From Mytilus edulis (Eukaryota; Mollusca; Bivalvia; Mytilida; Mytilidae), in NCBI RefSeq assembly GCF_963676685.1, contig NC_092348.1, forward strand, positions 16,195,531 to 16,259,530: a stretch of DNA of 64,000 bases, in the 5' to 3' direction. A model generated the notes under the pieces. The model was not told where the DNA came from. It made no database searches and was given only the letters and a program-made list of their open reading frames with translations. Below, in pieces: positions 55,264-64,000 of this stretch (the first letter of the stretch is position 1; each line of letters starts with the position of its first letter). A program made the translations under genes and the position numbers.

Positions 55264-58200
55264 CTAATTAGAACTTTGTTGTCTTTGACAGAGAATTCCA
55301 AGAATAACCTTACAAAATGTTTCAATTCTTGCACAATGTTTTTGAAGTTCTCTTTCTGCTTTACTTGAAGACACTTCGCGAATATGTGTATCAACATAGG
55401 AGAAAATATCAATATATGGCATACAGTATGATGGCAATTGCTTTGACTTTGCTGCTTTCAAAAGGGTGTCATATATCATTGTTGTGACTTTAATGTGACT
55501 CAAGTCCTTCAAATTATTTTGTCGAATTAGTACGATTGTATAAAACAAACAGTTTTTCAACATATAGCTTGAAATTTCGTCCTTTGCTTGAACAACATCT
55601 CCTCCAACAAAATCATCGTCAAACGTCGTTGAACTTTCATCTTGTGAAATTTCCGATTCTGAACAATTTTCACCCTTTCTTGAACTTTCTTCTTCGTATT
55701 CGAAATCTATTGAATGAACGTCATAATCACTCCGAGCATCATTGCTTCTTTCTATCATTTGCAATGACATGCTATCAGATTTTAAGACACCATTTTCTTT
55801 TGTTTCTCGTGATTCTAACGTGTTCTCTGTGTTCTCTGTGTTGCTTATATTGCTGTAAACTTGCTGTTCGCAATTTTCTGAACTCGTGCAAGCTGTAAAA
55901 GCTGTGTTTTTACTCAAATGTTCTGCTATATTTGTGATTTGTTCGTTACAATCAACATTTCTCCTGCTTGTTGAAGGTTGGTCCTCTTTCGATACAAACA
56001 ACGTGCGACTGTCAATATTATTATCAACAGTCATTTCAGTAAAGGGTTCTTTAGCATATTTTCCGATAAATTTTTCCATAGGCTCAGCTTTGTTTTCCTT
56101 TGGTAAAAATATTTTTCTGATAACATGTGTTTCATCAAGAGCTACTATCCATCCAGCTGCTTTCTGAATTTCTAGTAAATTTTCACTGTTGGTAGAATTA
56201 TCTGAAGATTTTTCACCATCGCCAATTTGATCTTCACCCATTTGGGAGATTATACAGGGTTGTAGCTGTTTAGTGGTCTTTGTTGTAGTTTTTAACTTAC
56301 CACTTTTATCGGAATCATCGTCGTCATCATTATTTTCGTCCTCAAAAGATTCTGTGTCAGTAGAACTGTCATTTTCGTCATCACTAAATTGAACAAGTGG
56401 ACAAAAGTGCCAACTTTTTAAAATCTTAGAAAGAGAAAAACTCTCTCTTAACAAGTCTGGCATCATACTGATAATCTGAATTTCAGCTGGAGCACTCGAT
56501 ATCCTAACATAACATGACTTCAAAGACGTGGTTGTATGAGGTAAATGAAACAATAGAAAGAATCCTGCCTCCTTTACCTTCGGAGTAAGCAGCTCCATAA
56601 AACTATAATCGATATCTCGTGGAATCCAGTTTGGTTTATGAATTGCAGGAACAATATCGATGCTTATGCTGACGCATTTAGCCAACGCTCCATACCACTG
56701 AATTCTGAGATTGATTATTGGTTTGTCGTCTGGAAATCCTAGAAGTCCGTCGAAATAAATGTCCTTGGAAGACCAAATGTCCGCCCTATTCACTGCACTG
56801 GTTGTTAGATCTTGAAATCTCTCGCGAACAATGTCTGACTGTAATACATCGCTTTGATCCACAAACGATACCAAATCGTGACTTTTGTGGTAATTTTTTA
56901 ATTTCAAAATTGCAAATCCAGTTTCTAGAAGATCATCTGTTTGAATAACCTCGCATTGGCTGTTAAAGTATGATAAACAGAAAACAAAATCCATTTCGAC
57001 TGGATCCCCTATTTGAGTACATTCCGCTGAACTTCCGGTTGGGAAAATAGTGCATTGAAATCGACTATCCATTTCACCAATAACATTAGCGATTCTGGTC
57101 ATGAGTTCATGGACATCAGACTTTATTTTCGATGTATCACTTAAATTATCGGTAAAGCCTGTTTTTGGTGACGACATCAACAATTGTAATAAATCTTCAG
57201 CATTATCATCTATTCCAACACTTCTCAATGTTTCCTGCATATTGTTTGCATTCTGATGATTAATCATAGACCGAACATAGATAGCGCTCTTCTCATATAT
57301 TTTTCGTTTTTCTGTAGTAGCTATATTAACGCCATGATTATGATCATTTTCTAACAGTTGGAATACGTCACAGTTACCATGATGAATGGCAAGATCATAT
57401 GGTGTGTATCCATGTTGGTCGACTAGATCTTTCCTTGCGCCGTTTTCAAGCAAAACTTTTATCATATTGAGATCCGAATGCCACGCCCCATAATGCAACA
57501 GTGAGGATCCATATCTGTCTACAACATTTACATCTACTCCGTGATCAAGAAAAAGTGTTGCCAATGGGGGATGTATTGATAAACTAGATTGCAACGTCAT
57601 TCCCATAGGTGGAAATTCTAATGGAGTATACAAACAGTTGTTTGTTAGAGGAGAACGACCAAACTTATCTTTCACGTTAAGTTGTACGCCATATTCACAA
57701 AGGCTTTTAAATGAGTGTATGGTTCGTACTCTAAACAAAACAGTTTGCCCAAAGATGTCTGTTATGTTCACATCTGCGCCTGCTCTTAAAAAGACGTCAA
57801 CAAGTTCGTCGCGTTCTCTGAGAGCAGCTTTCGCGAGTGGAGTGATGCCAAGACTATCCTTGTTATTTACATCAGCCCCTCTCTCGATCATGCTATTAAT
57901 GGTTTCCATTGTAAATTGTTCGCCATCTGCATAAGTTTCGAATGCAGAATTGCCATTGTTATTTAGTTCGTTTAAAAGACGAACCAATACAACAGGCTCA
58001 ACCGCAGTTAATCTACCAATCAAGTAGTCTCTAATCATTTTATCCTTGGTTTCAATTATATCGGCAAAGTTTGTCTGTTCCTTTATGCTTTCGTTTGTGT
58101 TTGAAACCATAATATGGAAAACTGTAAATCCATCGTTGTCTTTCAGTTCATGATTAATATCCTTTCCATTTTGAAGCAAGAATGCCAGAATTTCTGGGAT

Positions 58201-58770
58201 AAGATTACAGTAATTTTGGAAAACTTTATGAAGAGGCGTCTCCCCCATTTGGTCTTGTGCATTAATGTTAACATCTCTCTCAATTAGTAGCATGGCACAT
58301 CTTTTAAACTGATCCATATTGTCAAAGCATGTTGTTTCAATCAAATGATGTAGTGCATTCCTACCAGAATGGTCCACTTCGTTTGTACCCAAACGCTGAC
58401 TCTGTAATAGAACCTCCAGCTTTTTTTCAAAATTAAACTGTGCTGCCATATGTAAAGCATTCATGCCATGCGAATCTTTAGCATTGATATCAAGATCTGT
58501 ATGAATTAATGCTTCCAGCACATCCACATTTACAGCTGAATTTCGGGTAGCATGAATAACTGGATCAATTTGAAAGTTTTTAGTGTCAATATGTAATTTA
58601 GGGTCTATTAGGAGCTGGACCATATCAACGTCGTTGTTGTCAATTGCCATGACTAAAGGATATTCGCTGGACACTTCCAATTTATCAACGTGTACTCTTT
58701 CTAACAATTGTTTAACTTTTTCGTAATTGCCTTCTTTTACGAACATCGATAATGATTTAGTCCAATCCAT
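55264..58770 (-). CDS. Ankyrin repeat - Mab-21/cGAS-like nucleotidyltransferase (cGLR) fusion
   Basis: A single exon of 1168 residues. Residues about 1-475 are ankyrin repeats (HGMNALHMAAQFNFEKKLEV, MGETPLHKVFQNYCNLIPEI, HGYTPYDLAIHHGNCDVFQL). Residues about 550-790 form a cGAS/Mab-21 nucleotidyltransferase core: GSSAE at 579-583, metal-binding acids E592 and D594 in VEMDFVF thirteen residues after the glycine as in cGAS, and a third acid D705 in SISIDIVPAI. YVRISSAPAE and the helices after it match the region that follows in Mab-21 proteins. An acidic, serine-rich insert (about 795-1060) separates this from the C-terminal helical part (SYMLKNCLFYTIVL to about 1130). There is no Zn-thumb cysteine cluster. 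An in-frame TGA sits directly before the start. The family makes cyclic-dinucleotide-type signals on ligand binding; the product and ligand here are unknown. Confidence 0.9.
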   Translation of the reverse strand: MDWTKSLSMFVKEGNYEKVKQLLERVHVDKLEVSSEYPLVMAIDNNDVDMVQLLIDPKLHIDTKNFQIDPVIHATRNSAVNVDVLEALIHTDLDINAKDSHGMNALHMAAQFNFEKKLEVLLQSQRLGTNEVDHSGRNALHHLIETTCFDNMDQFKRCAMLLIERDVNINAQDQMGETPLHKVFQNYCNLIPEILAFLLQNGKDINHELKDNDGFTVFHIMVSNTNESIKEQTNFADIIETKDKMIRDYLIGRLTAVEPVVLVRLLNELNNNGNSAFETYADGEQFTMETINSMIERGADVNNKDSLGITPLAKAALRERDELVDVFLRAGADVNITDIFGQTVLFRVRTIHSFKSLCEYGVQLNVKDKFGRSPLTNNCLYTPLEFPPMGMTLQSSLSIHPPLATLFLDHGVDVNVVDRYGSSLLHYGAWHSDLNMIKVLLENGARKDLVDQHGYTPYDLAIHHGNCDVFQLLENDHNHGVNIATTEKRKIYEKSAIYVRSMINHQNANNMQETLRSVGIDDNAEDLLQLLMSSPKTGFTDNLSDTSKIKSDVHELMTRIANVIGEMDSRFQCTIFPTGSSAECTQIGDPVEMDFVFCLSYFNSQCEVIQTDDLLETGFAILKLKNYHKSHDLVSFVDQSDVLQSDIVRERFQDLTTSAVNRADIWSSKDIYFDGLLGFPDDKPIINLRIQWYGALAKCVSISIDIVPAIHKPNWIPRDIDYSFMELLTPKVKEAGFFLLFHLPHTTTSLKSCYVRISSAPAEIQIISMMPDLLRESFSLSKILKSWHFCPLVQFSDDENDSSTDTESFEDENNDDDDDSDKSGKLKTTTKTTKQLQPCIISQMGEDQIGDGEKSSDNSTNSENLLEIQKAAGWIVALDETHVIRKIFLPKENKAEPMEKFIGKYAKEPFTEMTVDNNIDSRTLFVSKEDQPSTSRRNVDCNEQITNIAEHLSKNTAFTACTSSENCEQQVYSNISNTENTENTLESRETKENGVLKSDSMSLQMIERSNDARSDYDVHSIDFEYEEESSRKGENCSESEISQDESSTTFDDDFVGGDVVQAKDEISSYMLKNCLFYTIVLIRQNNLKDLSHIKVTTMIYDTLLKAAKSKQLPSYCMPYIDIFSYVDTHIREVSSSKAERELQKHCARIETFCKVILGILCQRQQSSN

Positions 58771-60340
58771 TGCTCACCGGCATATACAAAAATTTAAGCC
58801 ATATAAAAAGTAGCTGATGAAGGTCTGCAAAGATAATATTTCATCGTCATAAAAAAATACATATAGAAGATAAAGCTATCATGAAAAATAGAATAGTTGA
58901 TATTATGTACGATTATCCAGGTCTTATTTATATAGATTAATAATTATACTGTTGTGATAACCTTCATTAGTCTGCTATTGAGGTGAATTAATATCGATGA
59001 AATTTGTTTTATTATTTGTTAAAATGTTGCTAAATTGTAATTTTATACTTCTATGAAAATTAGACAATCTCTCCCAGTATTAGATTGATTTTTTTTATAC
59101 TGAGTATTAGTTAGTTTTGGTAAGGGTATCTTAATTCTTGGACAAAAAAATGTCTCATTGGATAAATTCAGTTTGCGATCTATGAGTTTGAATGTCCCTT
59201 TGGTATCTTTCGTCACTCTTTTAAATCTATTATCCTGTATTGTGTCGATTTTTTAATTGAAACTTTTAATTCATTTCACAAATACGGCTGTCCTGACCTT
59301 ATAATAAAAAGTTTGATTCAGAACTAAACTGATTTTTTTATTGTGAATTTTCAATATTATTTATAATCGTAATGGTAACTCCTTTATATGCGGCATATAA
59401 CTCCAAGATAATACGATATTCTAGAGCTTATGTTTCGCATAATATTGTCATGATTGAGGGAAATTGCTTATACAAAAGAAGCTTATGAACTTATGAATTT
59501 ACGAAGATATCGACACCAAAGATTTATCAGCACCGCCATTGCGTTATTGCCTATACAGATTGTGTGTCAAAGATGGTCATGAATGTATTCTATTTGTCGT
59601 CGCCACAATTCAGTTTTTCATTACTAGTTTATACCTTAATTCGAATTGTCACGTAAAGATACGTAAAGATACTAAAGGTACAAGCAAACTCATGTCAAAA
59701 ACAAGTTGACAATGCAACCCAAAATGGCAAAAAAAAACCAACGACCGATGTACAAACAACAATACACAAAACACAACACAAAAAACTAAAGAAAGAGCAA
59801 CAAAAATCCCAACCAAAAACTGGATAGTCTAAGGAGCTTTGGAAGGGTGTGCAGATCCTGCTGATGACCGAATTGTGGTTACGACAATCAAAACATATTC
59901 GTTTTCATTATTTAAATGCAAACTCTGTAATAACTGGGGGTGTATACTACATATACTGGCGCTGCTAGAAATGAAACGTTCACTATAGGGACGCTGAAAT
60001 AATCCCTTTTGTCGCAAGGTATTGTTGTCAACCAACCTTCGTAGCCATTTTCCAAATGCAGGTGAAGATATGCGGCAGACTTAACTTGTATCTATTGTAT
60101 CCTTAATTTCAAGTTCAATGAGATGGATGCGGTCAAGCTAGTTACCAAAATTTGCATAATTTAGTTTATAGTTTAAAAAAGTATGATACTAGTTTCTTTT
60201 TAATTTTTCACATTAAAATACTGTATGTCTTGAATAAAGATCAATAAAGAAACACGTTGTTAAAAAAAAAGGTCCGTCGGTTCCCATGAAAATTTCGATT
60301 GTTTGTTCATGCATTCAACATCTCCAAACGTTTATGCATG
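58771..60340. other. Upstream flank and intergenic, repeats only
   Basis: Includes the promoter side of the ankyrin/cGAS-like gene. At 59185-59225 and 59640-59870 there are diverged pieces of the 441-668 repeat family (GAATGTCCCTTTGGTATC; GGTGTGCAGATCCTGCT). No gene seen. Confidence 0.45.
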
Positions 60341-60804
60341 TCACAAAAATACTGAACTCTAATCGGAAAGTCCATAATCACATGGCAAAATCAAATGACA
60401 AAACACACCAAAAACGAATGGACAAGAACTGTCAAATTCCTGACTTGGTACAGGCATTTTCAAACGCAGAAAATGGTGGATTAAATCTGGTTTAATAGCG
60501 CTAAACCTCTCTCTTTGTTGACAGCCTCGTCAAATTCCGTTATATTTACAATGATGCGTGAACTAAACAGACATAATAAATAAAATAGTTAGAATATGGG
60601 TACAGCAGTCATCACCGTGTAACAATTTTTAAAGGAACAATTTAATAGAACGCAAAAACATCTATCTACAAACACATTCATTGATTCGCGTGTTTGACGT
60701 CAGAAAATTTTATACGTCACATATTTTGGTCGTTCAATGCTTATACAAACAATTTTAAAATTTCACATGGACAATGTTAGCCTACAGGGTTAAAAAATCA
60801 AAAA
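60341..60804 (+). repeat. Family B repeat, second long copy
   Basis: Matches 8185-8662 over nearly its full length, including TTGACGTCAGAAAATTTTAT and GTTAGCCTACAGGG. An internal 69-codon frame is not conserved in the other copy. Confidence 0.85.
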
Positions 60805-61059
60805 ATTAAAGTAAAGTGTAGAAAAGATAATGATTTGATACTATTTTATGATATACGATCCATGTCAAATCTAAAACATTTTAAGTTACTAAATGGTTAT
60901 CAGAAGCTAAACATGAAAATGAAATGATTGAAAAGAATAGAATGGACAATCAAGTGTACGTATAACTAAAGTCTTCGGTACCACGTATAATCAATTACGG
61001 AATATTTACAGACTCGGTCAGAGAAATATGAAATTTTGATATGCCAATAACAAAATCGA

Positions 61060-61215
61060 ATAATCCAACCATTTTCCATATACGAAAATGTCTGTACCAA
61101 CTCAGAAATGGGAAAGTTGTTATCAATTCGTTTGATGTGTTTGAGCTTTTGATTTTTCCTTTTGATTTTGGACTTTCCGTTTTGAATTTTCCTCGAAGTT
61201 TGGTATTTTGTTGTT
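61060..61215 (-). repeat. Family B repeat, reverse partial copy
   Basis: Contains TTTGATGTGTTTGAGCTTTT and TTTTGAATTTTCCTCGAAGT, reverse counterparts of the family B start. The 86-codon frame across it is a repeat shadow. Confidence 0.7.
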
Positions 61216-61974
61216 GTACTCTTTTTTACAGGCAGCGTAATGTTCTTACCTGTTTTGTTACTTGTAAAATTCCATTAAAGGAACAGATGACTCATTTATG
61301 ATAAGGAAGTAGTTCAAATATCAAAACAGGAAGTGAACAAAACCGATCAATTAGCTAATTCTTTTAATAAATGGTATCATCATTATCATTAAAAACAGTT
61401 CTCAGCTCATATTTGGTGTTGTATTTTTTTCTTTTACTTGATTAACAAGAAATAATAAATTTTAGTTACAGTAATTTAAATATGAAAAGGACATTCATTC
61501 AAATGTGAAACGGTAGCTATTTTTAAATTCCAATTTTAATTTCTGAAAGTTGTTTTAACATGTATTTACATTGACTTTTCTTGTTTGGTTTAATGTACAC
61601 ACATTTATTAAGAGTCGGCAGATATTTGCCTCGTATATATCAACTTAAATCAAGGAACAAATGTTGATTTGAAATATGAATTTAAAGGTTATTCCTACAA
61701 AAATTCAAAGCAGTCAATCAGACAATAACAATTAAATGTATGTCAAGATGAAAAAGACTTGAAAAAAATACAGTCCTTAGTCGACGAATATAAAAGAATC
61801 CATGATTAAATGAAATAATTGGTAGATTAAATGATCAATTTCTATCGGAATTGCTGCATCCTCTCGATCTCTGAATCTTTATTCATATTCCCTGCTTAAA
61901 TTTCCTTTCATAGATGATGTTTCTATTCTTCTGCAAGTTGATGCATGCATCCAATATTTGTTTCTATGTATGTC
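61216..61974. other. Intergenic, no gene seen
   Basis: AT-rich, with no recognisable feature. Confidence 0.4.
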
Positions 61975-62345
61975 ACATTGGTGTGTATTTTTGTTGCACT
62001 TCTGTATTTCTGTTATTCCGTTGATTTCCTCTTATAGCTTCGTGTGTTTCATTCGGTTTTAGTTTGAAACCCTGATTTGTTTTCTCTCAATCGATTTATT
62101 ACTTTTGAACAGCAGTATACATCTGTTGCCTTTATTCAACATTATAAATATTGTCCAGTATGGTATTAACAAGGTTTTTCACTTATTCAATGTTTTTAAC
62201 TGTGTAAATATGTTGTGAATAAGAGGGGTGTTTAGTTGTTTTTTCGTTTGATTTGTTTGCACTTTTGATTTTTGCCATTTGATAAGGGACTTTCCAATTT
62301 AAATTTCCATGCAGTTCGGTACTTTTGGTATTTTACTTTTTGCTA
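61975..62345 (-). repeat. Dispersed repeat region
   Basis: The left part matches 52890-53030; the right part (TTGATAAGGGACTTTCCAAT, GCAGTTCGGTACTTTTGGTA) is a diverged reverse family B start. Confidence 0.65.
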
Positions 62346-62670
62346 AATATTTCTTTTTTTAACATCCTCTAGACCTCTGAAAATTTCTTTTCATTTATAA
62401 TTGTAGGGTTTATCAAAACCAAATGTTTCTTATAGTCTGCCAATAAATGCTTGCAAAATTTGTGATCATACGAACACAGCAAAATAATCATATTTGCTTT
62501 GAAGGAGACATGTCAAACATGTTAAACAGAGCAATCACTTATAAAATGATCAGGGGAAAATTGAAGATATAGCTGTATCTAATCCTTGATATTTTCTGCT
62601 TGTCTTAGTTCAAGATAAACAGAAGTTAGTTGTATTTTACTCAATATATAATAAACTGTTATCACAGAGA

Positions 62671-63640
62671 TATGTCTCGCCTTTTTGTAATTTTGATATG
62701 ATGCAAATGTTGAAATTAAAATAGCAATACTTTCACATGTAAGTAATGCAAATATTCAAAGTCGATGAAATCAGGACTGAAGGTACATGGCTAAACAATC
62801 TCCATGGAATGAGATGTGCCAATGCTAATACAACTGCATACCAAATACCATTGACTTATTATAAGTTATTACCTTTAAACTAACCTAAACACAAACATTT
62901 AACTTGTAAACTGTAAAAGATTCAAAGTAAATGAACCATGATCAGGGGTGGTGCTATATAATCTCCATGGAAACGATAATTTCAAATGCCAATATATTTG
63001 CATACCAAATATCATTGATTTAACATTAGCAGTTCATCTTAAACTGATATAATCACAAACTAATACATGTAAACTAAGCAAACGATTCAAAGTCATTAGA
63101 CCATGACTGAGGGGATGGGGCCAAATATTCTCCATGGAAATGAGATGTGCTAATGCTTATACAACTGAACACCAATTAACATTGGCCTACCACTAATGGT
63201 CCCCCTTGAACTGACCTAACCACAAACTAATACATGTTAACTTGGCAAAATTTTCAAAGTCTATAGACCATGACTAAAGGGGCGGCGCCAAATAATCTCC
63301 ATGGAAATGAGATATGTCAATGCTTATACAACTGCATACCAAATATCATTGACCTACCACTAGTGGTTGCCCATAAATTGACCTAATCACAAACTAATAC
63401 ATGTAAACTATGAAAAGTTTCAAAGTCAATAGACCTTGACTGAGGGGGCCGGGCAAAATAATCTCCATGGTAATGAGATGTGCCAATGCTAATACAACTG
63501 CATACCAAATATCATTGACCTACCACTGGTGGTTCACCATGAACTAGACCTAACCACAAACTAATACATTGTTGACACTGCGATCGCCGCCGGAAACAGC
63601 ATACCTATGTCTCGCTTTTTGACTCTGTCAAGGCGAGACA
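62671..63640. mobile_element. Element with TGTCTCGC ends and a five-unit 165 bp tandem array
   Basis: CTCCATGG landmarks at 62800, 62963, 63130, 63297 and 63463 give spacings of 163, 167, 167 and 166. Each unit carries AATGAGATGTGCCAATGC, GCATACCAAATATCATTGAC and CTAACCACAAACTAATACAT type text. The array is bordered by TGTCTCGCC at 62674 and by a short hairpin, TGTCTCGCTTTTTGAC mirrored by GTCAAGGCGAGACA (63608-63640). Central arrays of roughly 160 bp units are known in bivalve non-autonomous Helitron-like and pearl-type elements; assignment to that group is inference. Confidence 0.82.
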
Positions 63641-64000
63641 AAACACAGTTTTTATTTAATTCTTTATTTTTTATCTTTTTTTTTTACATGAATTGGTTTT
63701 TATGCATAAAATACATACATACTGATATTCTTAAAAATGAAGAATGACTGGTCAAACAGGCGTTTTATAATTAACACAACTATCCAATGTACAATCAGCC
63801 AATATTTGAGCAATGCATTATAATAAATTAAAACAATGGGGTAAGCATTTGATATTACTGGCAGTCAAAACAAAAAGTAAATTTCATGTGATGTGAAATA
63901 CAACTTTGAAATTTCCTACTGATTTGCCCTCCCCTTTTTGTTATCATTCACTCAATGATCAAAATCAATACGAATGTTTGCCCTTAGCTCAAGGTTTCTG
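63641..64000. other. Right edge, no gene seen
   Basis: AT-rich sequence with nothing recognised. Confidence 0.4.

Noticed and set aside
55536-57934. Plus-strand frames of 76-120 codons
   Set aside because: They are antisense shadows of the ankyrin/cGAS-like gene with no domain of their own.
62671-63640. CRISPR array
   Set aside because: The units are contiguous 163-167 bp monomers without short repeats and unique spacers, in a eukaryotic setting.

Overview
The window looks like nuclear DNA of a bivalve mollusc, most likely a mytilid mussel. It is AT-rich, has spliced genes with GT-AG introns (one GC-AG), is crowded with short dispersed and foldback repeats, and carries gene types that are expanded in bivalves. 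The species call is inference from gene families and repeat style; no database was searched.

Layout. (1) About 2.2-5.2 kb, + strand: the 3' four exons of a monocarboxylate-transporter-like (SLC16) carrier whose first exon is not visible. (2) About 5.3-12 kb: repeats only. (3) 12.1-24.6 kb, + strand: a five-exon gene that joins a HEPN domain with an RNPWAH motif, a coiled coil, a nSTAND3 P-loop NTPase and ankyrin repeats. Exon phases agree at every junction and the exon lengths sum to 1163 codons. A 2.2 kb TTAA-flanked element separates this frame from a further 560 codons of ankyrin repeats (26.9-28.6 kb). (4) About 28.6-34.6 kb: repeats and a reverse-transcriptase scrap. (5) 34.6-43.4 kb: a nest of mobile elements. 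Two 640 bp LTR-like direct repeats flank a small zinc-knuckle gene; a hAT relic sits in the first repeat; a 5.0 kb foldback element sits in the last codons of the zinc-knuckle gene; a LINE and two small repeats sit inside the foldback element. (6) 44.6-46.0 kb, - strand: a single-exon B-box/coiled-coil/propeller protein. (7) 46.7-55 kb: a 42 bp minisatellite and dispersed repeats. (8) 55.3-58.8 kb, - strand: a single-exon 1168-residue protein with N-terminal ankyrin repeats fused to a Mab-21/cGAS-like nucleotidyltransferase with its metal-binding acids in place. (9) 58.8-64 kb: repeats, ending in a five-unit 165 bp tandem array.

How the genes may work together. The HEPN-nSTAND3-ankyrin protein, the ankyrin-cGAS-like protein and the B-box protein all belong to classes linked to sensing and innate immunity in animals. 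The first has the logic of STAND defence proteins: effector (HEPN RNase), switch (NTPase) and sensor (repeats). They lie on different strands, 16-30 kb apart, with many transposons between, so shared regulation is not supported. The two most notable objects are the HEPN-nSTAND3-ankyrin gene, with its transposon-split sensor, and the ankyrin-cGAS-like fusion.
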